A stretch of 64,000 bases of DNA from Viola odorata (taxonomy: Eukaryota > Streptophyta > Magnoliopsida > Malpighiales > Violaceae), in NCBI GenBank assembly GCA_963691705.1, contig OY829546.1, positions 10,302,001-10,366,000 on the forward strand. Reading direction: 5' to 3'. Positions 54,949-64,000 of this stretch are shown here, one piece after another (within the stretch, counting starts at the first letter, position 1; every line of letters starts with the position of its first letter). The notes under the pieces were generated by a model. That model did no database searches and was not told the DNA's origin. It saw nothing but the letters and a program-made list of their open reading frames with translations. Both the position numbers and the translations under genes were made by a program.

Positions 54949-56523
54949 TTATCTTTTATTCTTTCTCCACGACAAGCCTTTGATAACCTTATGTGTTATA
55001 GCATCAAGTGTTACTCCTCTACGGATCACTTCTTCAACAAGCACCCGTGCTTCTTCTAATTTTCCACTTCTCTTATAACCATTGATCAAGATAGTATAAC
55101 TGGCAGCATCAGGCAGACAACCATTAGATGTCATTGAATCAAAGACAAGCTTTGCTTTATCAATTTCTCCTCGATAACAGTATCCACTGATCAATGTAGT
55201 GTAGCTAATCGTACTAGGCTTTATACCCTTCTCAGACATCAATTTAAGTACTTCATGAGCGTGTCCCATCATTCCATCTTTACAGAGTCCATGCATTAAG
55301 GTATTAAAGGTCCTTAGATCTGGGAAAATACCTTGAGCCACCATTTTCTGGAATAAGGCTGTAGCTTCCTTCCATTGGCTTGAAATGCACAATCCATGAA
55401 GTAATGATGTGTAAGTCATAACACTGGGTTTCAGGCCTCTCTGGATCATTAGCTCCAATATAGTAAATGCTTCTTGAATTCTACTCTCCTTACAGAGAGA
55501 GTCCATCAAAGAACTGAAAGTTACCTCATTGGGCGAGATACCATCATAAATCATTTTATTGAAGAGTTCAATAACTTCTGTCCATTGGCCTAGGTGGGAA
55601 AATGCATTAATCAAAGTGTTGAACGTCACAACATCAGGTTTGAGACCTCCATCAACCATTACTTGTACAACTTGAAGCGCTTCAACTGTCTTCCCTTCCT
55701 TACATAAAGCATCCACCATTAAATTAAATGTCACAATATTTGGAAGGATTCCGCTGGCTTTCATTTTGTCTATCAAGCCATTGGCTTGTTTCCACAGGCC
55801 TAAATTGCAAAACGCTTGAATTAGCGAACTGTGAGTGACTACATCTGGAACAACACCTTCATTCTTCATCTTTTGGAAGAGCGACATTGCCTGGTTGAGG
55901 TGTCTTTGCTTACAAAGACAATCAATGAGAATATTGTAACTAGCTACGTCAGGCTTAGGCTGTCCACTTCGAACCATTTTCCGAAGTATTTCAATTGCCT
56001 TCTGAGTATTCCCCTCCTTGCAAAGCCCACGAAGCAGGGCATTCATGGTATAATGCGTAGGCTCGAAACCACTTTTAACAACAACGGCCAAAACAGAGAA
56101 ACCCAAATCTACCCGGTTCGAATTGCAGAAGCAATTGATTAGAATGTTCAAAACGTAGATATCAGGCTTGAGAGTGGGACAACCCACAATCTCTTTACAC
56201 ATTGAGACACCGATAGTATATTGCTTCATCTTGCAGATTGCAGCAAGCAATTGAGTGAAAGCCACAATAGAGGGAACCCTATCACTATGATTATGATGTT
56301 GCATATATATCATGGAATTAAACAAATCCAAACCCTCATCAAGCTCAAGGGACCCTGACTTGCACCTAGATTTAACCGAATCCTCTAAAGCTTTGGTTTT
56401 TCTAAGACCCATTTTGCTAAAACTATGGGTAGAAGAAGCAGTACAAAAAGAATAGGAAGCAGAATAACCTGTAAGTGCAAGTCGCCATTTTTGAGAGCAG
56501 AAGCCAAGAAAGCCCAGAGCCAT
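54949..56523 (-). CDS. P-class pentatricopeptide repeat protein, RFL-like
   Basis: Single exon, 524 residues. A mitochondrial-type presequence (MALGFLGFCSQKWRLALTGY) is followed by about a dozen 35-residue PPR motifs, e.g. ILINCFCNSNRVDLGF, YNILIDCLCKQRHLNQAM, FNTLINAFSHLGQWTEV and YTTLISGYCYRGEIDKAK. The pre-repeat region (LDLFNSMI...PSIVAFTQLLAAICKMKQY) and the absence of E/DYW domains fit the restorer-of-fertility-like group of P-class proteins, which bind and often promote cleavage or processing of mitochondrial RNAs. The RNA target cannot be predicted safely by eye. Repeats are complete and the frame is open; it is shorter than many RFL proteins (600-700). Confidence 0.92.
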   Translation of the reverse strand: MALGFLGFCSQKWRLALTGYSASYSFCTASSTHSFSKMGLRKTKALEDSVKSRCKSGSLELDEGLDLFNSMIYMQHHNHSDRVPSIVAFTQLLAAICKMKQYTIGVSMCKEIVGCPTLKPDIYVLNILINCFCNSNRVDLGFSVLAVVVKSGFEPTHYTMNALLRGLCKEGNTQKAIEILRKMVRSGQPKPDVASYNILIDCLCKQRHLNQAMSLFQKMKNEGVVPDVVTHSSLIQAFCNLGLWKQANGLIDKMKASGILPNIVTFNLMVDALCKEGKTVEALQVVQVMVDGGLKPDVVTFNTLINAFSHLGQWTEVIELFNKMIYDGISPNEVTFSSLMDSLCKESRIQEAFTILELMIQRGLKPSVMTYTSLLHGLCISSQWKEATALFQKMVAQGIFPDLRTFNTLMHGLCKDGMMGHAHEVLKLMSEKGIKPSTISYTTLISGYCYRGEIDKAKLVFDSMTSNGCLPDAASYTILINGYKRSGKLEEARVLVEEVIRRGVTLDAITHKVIKGLSWRKNKR

Positions 56524-57059
56524 GAAAGAAAGGGAGAAAGCTGTCGTTCACAGCATTTGTATCATTGGTAGAAGAGTTCTATTTCTGTTGGATTTTTGTT
56601 GCAGGCATGCGCATGCTAACGGATTACGAAGGGTAGTCGACGGAAATGAAATGACTGATTTGTTACGATTTTTTTTCTCTTTTTTTTTCATATGAACGGA
56701 GGTGTATTGCTAACTGGACCGGGCCAGTAGAAGCAGAATTAAGGCTTTCTATTGGATTGGATCGGTTCTGATTATATTATATACATAGAATAAAAACTGA
56801 TAAAATTATATTGTAATTTTGCAAAAATAGTAGGAACTTCTTTAGCTAATTTTATGAAAATAATTTATTTAGTTAATTATATGTATGTGTTTTTTTTACA
56901 GTTCTTTTATTTCCTTTTTTCGATTTTGACGAGCTCTAGTTTTTTAAATTAAAAAATTGTATAAACCAGGCTCTAGAATAGGATTGAATCGTAGAATTAA
57001 TTACCTGTAACTGCGAGGAGAAGATTTAGAACAGTAGCAGAAGAAGAAGCGGCTGCAAC
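56524..57059. other. 5' flank of the PPR gene
   Basis: Leader and upstream AT-rich DNA. Nothing else recognised. Confidence 0.45.
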
Positions 57060-57068
57060 TGCAAGCAG

Positions 57069-57656
57069 TGGCGGATCCAGCCCACCCTGGCCCAATAAAA
57101 AAAACTTTTATTTAATTAAATGATAACATTAATTTACTAAGCAATAATGTTAAATACAAATGTGAGGATGGCTAAGTGTCAGGTTTTATACATCAATGTC
57201 AGAGGGCAGAGGGCGTGGGTTCAAATCCCATTTTTGACACATTTCTTTTAATTTTATTTTTGCAACTCTTTGTTACCCTTTTCATGTTTTTGGAAGTAAA
57301 ACCTGATTCGATTCGGATTGCTGCGGAACAGTATGGGAGATGATATGTTAAATGATTGTCTGATTATTTATATTGAAAAAAATATTTTTGATAGTGTAGA
57401 GAATGAGAGAATTATACAAGGATATCAAAAAATGAAAACTCGTAGAGGACAATTGTAAAAACTACGTATATTGTATGAATTCTTATGTATAATTAATTTT
57501 TTTTTATATTGTCTTTTTATTTATCTTTTTGTTAAATTTATTTGAATATTTGTTATTTAGTGACAAATATAAATTTTTATTTCGATCTAATTTTTCGTTC
57601 AGCTCGCTTGCTTTTTTTTTAAAATACTTTAATAAAATTCCTGGATCCGCAACCAA
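57069..57656. mobile_element. Small inverted-repeat element with a tRNA-Leu relic (tentative)
   Basis: Left end CAGTGGCGGATCCAGCCC and the complement of the right end CAGTTGGTTGCGGATCCAGG share the GCGGATCCAG core. About 590 bp, AT-rich inside, with a tRNA-Leu-like sequence near the left side. No coding region; no convincing target duplication. Confidence 0.45.
57162..57240 (+). tRNA. tRNA-Leu-like relic
   Basis: GTGAGGATGGCTAAGTGTCAGG at the 5' side and GAGGGCGTGGGTTCAAATCC plus CATTTTTGACAC at the 3' side follow plant tRNA-Leu (GTCAGGATGGCCGAGTGG... GGGTTCAAATCCCA...TGACA), including the long variable arm region. The anticodon arm is degraded and shortened, so this is a pseudogene. The B box GGTTCAAATCC is intact. 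Confidence 0.65.
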
Positions 57657-59513
57657 CTGCAAAAGCTCTATTTATGAAAGGAGCCGCCAATGGTGAGAGC
57701 AGGAACCATGAAGAGGAGAGAAGGGTGAAGAGTGTTGTCATGCACACGTCTTCTCTGCTCTCTTGGCCGGTTATTTGAGGGAATAATGCCTATTTCCGGT
57801 ATTGCCTTTTGCCTCTAAAGTAGACAAAAGGGACAACAACGCTGCTCTCCAAAAATCAATTTACCTTGACATGTTTGCTCATCTTGACGCATTGAATGGT
57901 CCATTCCTAGACCAAATTCATGCAATCCTTGGCAGGACAACCAACATCCAGCTAATGAGGATCCAAAACAAATAATATACATCCATTCCTATCATTTCTT
58001 TTTGATGAAAATGTTTAACAATTATTTTACTTGGTTTTATTGATTAGAGGCCGAAAAGAAATGTCGGGGTCCTGTTAGTTATTGATTAGAGGCTGAAAAG
58101 AAATGTCGGGGTCCTGTTAGTGGGGGATTCAAGTTCAACTGAGTACGCCAAATTAAAACATGGGGTGCATTATATAATTTTAGTACACGAGGGTAATTCA
58201 TTCCATTCCCTCCTCTTTTATGGTGGCAGCAGGACCATATCAGCAGGAAAGGAAATGTAGAAGTAGGGGCAGTGGTCCTGCAACAAACGGTGATTGCTTG
58301 CTAAAAAGGTAACCATAATAACCAGCCAACGCATATGCAACTTTGGCTGCGTCACTTTTTTCTCAGTTTTGTGCTGCGCTATACCAGTTGGCATGTGAAA
58401 AAACATATGTAAAACCTCACACTGTTATGATTTGAAGGAAACACCAACAAACTAAACCAACCACCAATAACTAAAAAAACGAAAAAACCTAAAATACAAC
58501 TCATCGCTGCACTCTTTTCCAGCCCCACATCCCTATTTTAATGCAAAAATGAAAGAAAAAGGAAGCAATCTGACATGATCCGCTAGATTAGGTTACTGAT
58601 TAAGAACAAACCTTAGGATTTCAGAACAAGAGGGGAATTTTTATTACAGGGAAATGATCCTAATTACAACCTAAGTTTACTTTGTGAATTAAGACTATAC
58701 AACTGATTGGGTAAGAAAAGGGAAAAAAAGAGAGGAAAGAGCCCATATGAATAATATGATTGATACCCACAAATGGAAAATGGAAAGGGACAAAACGTCA
58801 TGCTCTACAACAATGGTCATTCATACACAGCACAACATGTTCTCCTCTCCTCCCACCTCCATTATTAGCTCAAAAGCATCCTCAAAATCTGTCATTCACA
58901 ATCCAAATAAGATTCTAGTTTCTATAGATTGTGATGGGGAAATCAGCAGAAGACTCGGACTCGAGACCTCCGGTTATTTGCACCACAACATGGCAGACAG
59001 ATGTAAAGATAGATTCATGCACTTGGATTGATTCATGAATTAATAACCTCATGTACCTATATCAAGTTAAGCATATAGCAGAAATAATGCTAAATCTTTA
59101 CTAGAAATACACTCCACCTAAAAATATAACCAAAAATAGTAAAAATTCAGGACGCAATAATCCATTTGTTCCTATTACCACTCCCCAATATTTTCGGATA
59201 ATAAAGGCAAAAAAAAACAGTGAGCAAGATTGAGGTATAGCAAGTAGCAAAGTAACAGAAGACAGTCTTTCCTTTTTTCTGGTAAACTAAACATTTATCA
59301 TCCTCATTATCATAGACAGATTGATTTGATTGGGTTGAAACATTGAAGAAGAAGATTAGAACATTAAAACCCCCCAATTTCCCTTTCCTAATAAGAATCA
59401 AATCCCACCCATCTTATAAAAAAAATTACAAAAATAAAAATTTTAAAAATACCCCAAGAACAAAAATACAAGAAGATCAATTAACAAAAGTAAAAATTTA
59501 AACCTCCAAATTC
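57657..59513. other. Intergenic DNA and 3' UTR of the MKK gene
   Basis: Contains a 42-bp tandem duplication (58039-58122). Open frames at 58218-58406 and 58747-59031 match nothing. The MKK 3' UTR probably covers about 59150-59513. Confidence 0.5.
58039..58122. repeat. Tandem duplication, 2 x 42 bp
   Basis: TATTGATTAGAGGCCGAAAA...GTCCTGTTAG is repeated once with one base difference (GGCCG / GGCTG). A simple recent duplication. Confidence 0.9.
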
Positions 59514-60578
59514 CTATGAAGGAAGCGGGCGTTGCTGCGGTGGGGGCATCAATTGATGCAGATTCTGATTACCATCTCTAGCCACACCTCCATTACTCCT
59601 TGCTATAAACGGATGATTCAACAATTGGCTCGCGGTCCATCTCCTACCTGGCTCCCTCTGCAAACAACAAGCAATGAAATCCCTAAACTCCCTAGACGCT
59701 GTTATGGGAGCTTCCGGTGGCTGTGACATACAAATTGCACACATCAAAGTAGCCCAATCCCCTTGCCTCCCTACCGCGAATGGAAACCTCCCGAGATAAA
59801 ATTCCAAAATGCTCACCCCTAAACTCCATATATCCCCTGCATACCCATCATACTGACCATGATTCAAATCCGTATTGATCCTTTCGGGGCTCATATACGC
59901 AATGGTCCCTACCGACGAGTTACAAGGATCCATGGTCTGTGCTAAAACCCTACTAACCCCAAAATCAGCAATCTTGACATGATTCCGCGCATTAATCAAC
60001 AAATTAGATGGCTTAATATCGCGGTGAACGATTTTTCTCCTATGCAAGTAATGAATACCTGACAGAACTTGGCGAGCGACGTTTGCCAGGTGGGCCTCGT
60101 TCGCGATGTGGGTCCCTTCTAGCGATCCACCGTCCATGAATTCGAGCAGGACCTGGATCTCGCCGTTGTGATCGTTCATGTCGTGGCACTTGACGACGTT
60201 CGGGTGGTTCACGTCCTGTAGGATCTGGATCTCGCGGCAGATCTGGCTCCGGACGGAGTCCTCGTGGTTACCGTAGATGACTTTGAGGGCGTAGACCCGG
60301 TCAGTGGGGCGGTGGACGACTTTGTAGACGGTGCCGCCGCTGCCGCTGCCGATTCGGCTGATTTTGTCGAGGGTGGCGAAGCTGATGACTTGGGTTTGGT
60401 TGGAAGAGGGGGGCAGAGGGAGAGGGACTGCGAGCTGCCTTGGGTCACGCTGTGGAAGCGGAAGGGATAGGTCCGGCCGCCTACGTGGCTTGTCTCTGTT
60501 ATTGGTCTGTGACGACACCAACCGCGGCGCCGGCGGCTGCATCGTACCTTGCGGTGCCGGTGGATGACTAGGCCTCAT
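59514..60578 (-). CDS. MAP kinase kinase, group C (MKK4/MKK5-type)
   Basis: 354 residues, intronless as in group C plant MKKs. Start at ATG 60576-60578 ([11 protein letters not shown]), typical of MKK4/5; the open frame extends 12 codons upstream but those are Ile-rich UTR. The MAPK docking site [14 protein letters not shown] is present. Kinase motifs: glycine loop [18 protein letters not shown] lysine, catalytic [20 protein letters not shown] and the activation loop T-MDPCN-S (plant S/T-x5-S/T), then [13 protein letters not shown] and the [11 protein letters not shown] segment. Proteins of this type phosphorylate MPK3/MPK6 in pattern-triggered immunity, stomatal development and abscission. 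A GC-rich 5' half contrasts with surrounding AT-rich DNA. Confidence 0.95.
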   Translation of the reverse strand: MRPSHPPAPQGTMQPPAPRLVSSQTNNRDKPRRRPDLSLPLPQRDPRQLAVPLPLPPSSNQTQVISFATLDKISRIGSGSGGTVYKVVHRPTDRVYALKVIYGNHEDSVRSQICREIQILQDVNHPNVVKCHDMNDHNGEIQVLLEFMDGGSLEGTHIANEAHLANVARQVLSGIHYLHRRKIVHRDIKPSNLLINARNHVKIADFGVSRVLAQTMDPCNSSVGTIAYMSPERINTDLNHGQYDGYAGDIWSLGVSILEFYLGRFPFAVGRQGDWATLMCAICMSQPPEAPITASREFRDFIACCLQREPGRRWTASQLLNHPFIARSNGGVARDGNQNLHQLMPPPQQRPLPS

Positions 60579-62331
60579 GATGTTGATGATGATGATAATA
60601 ATCGATAATCTCAAGACAAGAAGAAATTAATTAAACACTGATAATAATTTAGCTCCTGCTGCTTCTTTGATCATTTCTAGTGATTATAAAAAAGGAAAAA
60701 AATCAAGAAAATTCTACCAAGATTTTTGTTTGGTTTAGCTGCCAAGAGGAGATGAAGATTCTTGGAAGAGGGAGGAGGAAAAAGCGGAGGGAGGAAAGGG
60801 AAAGAAAAGGAAGGAAATGTAAAGAAAAAAGAAAAAAGAAAAAAGAAAAAAGGAAAGTAAAAATGGTGTTGTTGTTGTTAGAAGTGGTAATATGGACACC
60901 GCCCATATACCCGATCCATCCGTCCAAATTTAGACGGGATATGAATAATATTTTTTATCTCATTTAATAAATGAGTCGGATTAAATCCATCCCGCTATAT
61001 ATACCGACAGACGAAACAAATCCAGCGGATTCTCATTTGTTAATTTATTATTTAATTTTTTTAATATATTATTTAATTTTAAAAAAACCTATATTTTCTA
61101 ATATTTTCTAATAACCGGACTCACCATCAATTTACCAATTTACCTTTTCCTCACTGCAACACTCTTCTTTACCGTTGTAAGCTCTTTCCCGGCTACCTTG
61201 TAAAAAACCTCATCTCACGCACTCGCCCATCCGCCGCTCGCGTCACATAGCTTCATCCTCCCATTCTCCCACTCCGTTTAGCTCCACCCCTTATTCAGCG
61301 ACCCCATCACATCCCCCACACACGATCCCTCACAAGTCGTAATTGCTTAGTGGGAAGCAGTTTTAGATTTTTGGTAAATCATTTTGTTTCTTCTCTGTTT
61401 GGTCATTTTCGTATGTTTGTTAAGTAGAATATGTTTGAGCTAAGTGCTTTTACTGTGGTATTCTAGATTTGATCGTCATCCTTTGTTGGGTCTATTTATG
61501 CCTTCAACCTGTTTATTGAAATGCTAATCTGAAACTTTTTCTTATCCATTCTAAGTTTTACTATGTGCTTTGATTGAAAATCAGTATATCATTATCAGAT
61601 ATTTGTGCGTTCGTCTTTGATGTCATGTTTGCTAATGGAGAGTGGTAATTTTCTGTGTTCCTTATTTTTCATTCATTATAATTATATAAGCTTTCTATAT
61701 ATTGGTGGTGGTGATATTGTAAAGTTTGACCCTTTGTCATTTTCTCTTAATTTTCAACAGCTCAATCTTCTATTATTCCATTATTGAACTTGAATAATTA
61801 ATAACATTTATTGCCGATAATTATAACTAAAAGTGTAATTGGGATGCACCAGTTGTTAGTGATAATTTTTGTGACAATTAGATAGAGTAGGATGTGGAAT
61901 ATGCTTCTCTTTCAGTACCTTGGGAGACGACAGAGCGTCAAGGTTACCTCATAAACGTACATTTAGGTAACTTCTCATACGAAGAAAAATAGGGGGCCTA
62001 AGCGTACCTGACCCTTATAGCATACCTATGACATAGGAGTGGAACATATCTGCATCAGTGATCGACTAGGTCTAGATGCAACTAGAGAATGAGCCTCTGC
62101 TAGGATCTTTTCCCATTTTATTTTACATCTTTATTTACCCGCTTTATTTAGTTTAATATTAGCTTAATCAACAATTCTCTCAAACCCTCCCTCCCTTTGT
62201 TAATGTTTCGGTTCGTTCACTCGAGTTATACACCATAGACAACGTCTACCCCTAATCCCTGTGTTCGACCCTGTTGCCACTATACACAATTTATTGTGCA
62301 TTTGATAGCAAGTTTATTCTTATTATTTTTT
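60579..62331. other. 5' flank of the MKK gene and intergenic DNA
   Basis: A leader with purine-rich stretch (60770-60860) and AT-rich DNA. The part 61900-62320 has the flavour of a retrotransposon LTR end (TAATCCCTGTGTTCGACC and GTGCATTTGATAGCAAG) but is too degraded to delimit. No gene recognised. Confidence 0.45.
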
Positions 62332-63492
62332 AGGGGAAATAGTTTAAAGCACCCCTGTACTATCCGCGAAAACCAAAAACCTCCCCTATCCTTCAAAAAC
62401 TCCTATACACCTCCCCTGAACTACGTTAACCGTGCAATTTCACCCCATTGTAACCGTTGACCATCATTTGACTGGCTATTTCCAGTTTTATGTATAAAAT
62501 AATATAAAAAAAAAGAAAAAAATTAAAATATTATACAACCTGCATTTCTTCTTCTTTTCTTTTCTTTTCTTTTCTTTTCTATTACTCTCTTCCCTTATCA
62601 CGATTTTTCTAAAATCCTTGAAAAAAGTCCAGTAACCTTCTTTCTTCTTTATTCCTAAGCCAATCTCCATGCCCATTACCTTGAACTTGACATCTCTATG
62701 CCCAATCATACCATACCGAGAGAAGATCTTCATCATCTTTTTATATTTAGAAAATAAAACTCATCTCCTCCAATTTTAACAACAAATCTCACTTCTTAGA
62801 TCTAGATCTACACATACCAGATCTAGATCTGCACATCACAGAGAACGTAGAGGAGACGAGTGGCAACGATGACAACGATTCTGGTGATGATGATGAGTGG
62901 AGTGAAGGAGTAGCAATCGTGGTCGGCTCCCATAGTTGAGAGATGGCGGTTGGAGATGGCAATAAGACGGGAGAGGAGGTGTCGGTGACGGTTGGAGATG
63001 GCGGTGACGGGAGAGGAGCAGGCGGAGGAGAGATGGTTTGTTTCTTAATTTCAATTGGGAAGATGTTGCCAAATCAAATAAAACATGTGGTGTGCATCAG
63101 GGGCATAACCTACTCAATTCTCAATCAATTATAATCAACACTTTGATCAATTCTCAATCAAAGGAAGATGCTTGATTTTTTTTAAATCAAGATTCAGAAA
63201 AAAAAAATCAAAAGGAGAAAGAAAAAATCAAGATAAAAAAAGAGAGTAACAGGAAGAAAAGAAAAGAAAATGAAAATAAATGTAGGTTGTATAATTTTTT
63301 AATCTTAACTTTTTTTTATTATTATTTTATTCATAAAACTGGAAATAGCCAGTCAAATGGCAGTCAACGGTTATAATGGGGTGAAATTGCTCGGTCAACG
63401 TAGTACAGAGGAGGTGTATAGGAGTTTTTGAAGGATAGGGGAGGTTTTTGGTTTTCGAGGATAGTACAGGGGTGCTTTAAGCTATTTCCCCT
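62332..63492. mobile_element. Non-autonomous transposon with about 250-bp inverted repeats
   Basis: 1161 bp. Left end AGGGGAAATAGTTTAAAGCA and the complement of the right end AGGGGAAATAGCTTAAAGCA continue as inverted copies through CACCCCTGTACTATCC, GGCTATTTCCAGTTTTATG and TTATACAACCT, about 250 bp each. ATTTTTT (62325-62331 and 63493-63499) is a possible 7-bp target duplication. The interior is a GA/GAT-rich low-complexity segment (62860-63050) with no true coding region. Long arms suggest a Mutator-like origin, but the family is not certain. Confidence 0.75.
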
Positions 63493-63605
63493 ATTTTTTA
63501 CGTTTTCGACAACCGGTCAAAGATGCAAGTACAACTTTAAAAATTAATAAGAATGCTCAAAGTTCATCGATTGATATTGAAGTTAATAGTTTAGAAGAAG
63601 AAAAT

Positions 63606-63875
63606 CTTCCTTCTTCGGTATACATGATTTCTCTTAAATATTTGTTGTGGTATACATGATTTCATTCATAACCTTATGACTCAACCCATGAACTTTTCGC
63701 TGATATATTTTTTAATGGCAGAAAATGTTCACGGTGGTATTCATGGTTTCATTTATAACCCCATGACTCAACCATGAACTTTTTGCTGATATGTTTTTGT
63801 AATGGTAGAAATTTTCGTGGTGGTATTCATGGTTTCATTCAAAATCTCATGACTCAACTTATGAATCGTGCTGGT
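63606..63875. repeat. Minisatellite, about three units of 86 bp
   Basis: The segment TTCATGGTTTCATTCATAAC...ATGACTCAACC...ATGAACTTTT...CTGATAT...AATGGTAGAAA...GTGGT recurs at about 63650, 63737 and 63823 with some divergence; a partial copy precedes at 63615. Non-coding. AT-rich DNA follows to the window end. Confidence 0.8.
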
Positions 63876-64000
63876 AAATATTTTTTAAAATAAAATTGAA
63901 AAATATATTTTTCTTTTTTTAAAAAAAAATTAATTTTTCAAAAAAAATTATTTGAACAGGAATCCGTAACAGATCTAATCCGTCTATTTATTAAATAGAT

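Noticed and set aside
62836..63072. 78-codon minus-strand frame rich in His/Pro/Leu
   Set aside because: Derived from the low-complexity core of the inverted-repeat element.

Overview
This is nuclear DNA from a eudicot plant. The evidence is long AT-rich intergenic DNA, spliced genes with GT-AG (and two GC-AG) introns, RPS5-type CC-NB-LRR resistance genes, a P-class PPR gene, plant-specific families (GAUT, ACR11-type ACT proteins, DUF1635, group C MAP kinase kinase) and several families of plant transposons. The species cannot be fixed from the sequence alone.

Layout. 0.2-5 kb: last exon of a LEA_3-like gene and a complete seven-exon gene for an organelle-type RlmH-like SPOUT methyltransferase. 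5-17 kb: two divergently transcribed RPS5-like NLR genes, separated by a MULE-like element with long inverted repeats and by the 5' part of a decayed Copia retrotransposon. 17-20.7 kb: intergenic DNA with a non-autonomous hAT-like element. 20.7-32.2 kb: three housekeeping genes on the minus strand, in order ACR11-like ACT protein (plastid nitrogen metabolism), COA5/PET191 cytochrome oxidase assembly factor, and cytosolic tyrosyl-tRNA synthetase. 32.3-35.4 kb: a 130-bp hairpin-forming inverted repeat, a 3 x 210-bp tandem repeat and a DUF1635 gene.

35.7-44.7 kb is the most unusual part. A unit of about 1.69 kb is repeated four times head to tail, plus a stub. Each unit carries its own TATA box and a small intronless minus-strand gene coding for one double-stranded-RNA-binding domain followed by a perfect six-heptad coiled coil. 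Two copies are intact, one is slightly shortened by a stop codon, and one is a pseudogene. Three different transposons (Stowaway MITE, tRNA-bearing hAT element, 5'-truncated LINE) each hit one copy only, and the uninterrupted sister copies prove the exact insertion points.

45-64 kb: a CAX2/CAX5-type vacuolar cation/proton exchanger (plus), a GAUT8/9-like galacturonosyltransferase (plus), an RFL-like PPR protein (minus), an intronless MKK4/MKK5-type MAP kinase kinase (minus), a small inverted-repeat element holding a tRNA-Leu relic, a 1.16-kb element with about 250-bp inverted repeats, and a terminal minisatellite. The genes do not form a pathway. The NLR pair and the MKK are both immunity-related but lie over 40 kb apart, and nothing in the sequence links them. 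Exon coordinates were worked out by hand from splice sites, reading frame and recalled family sequences.
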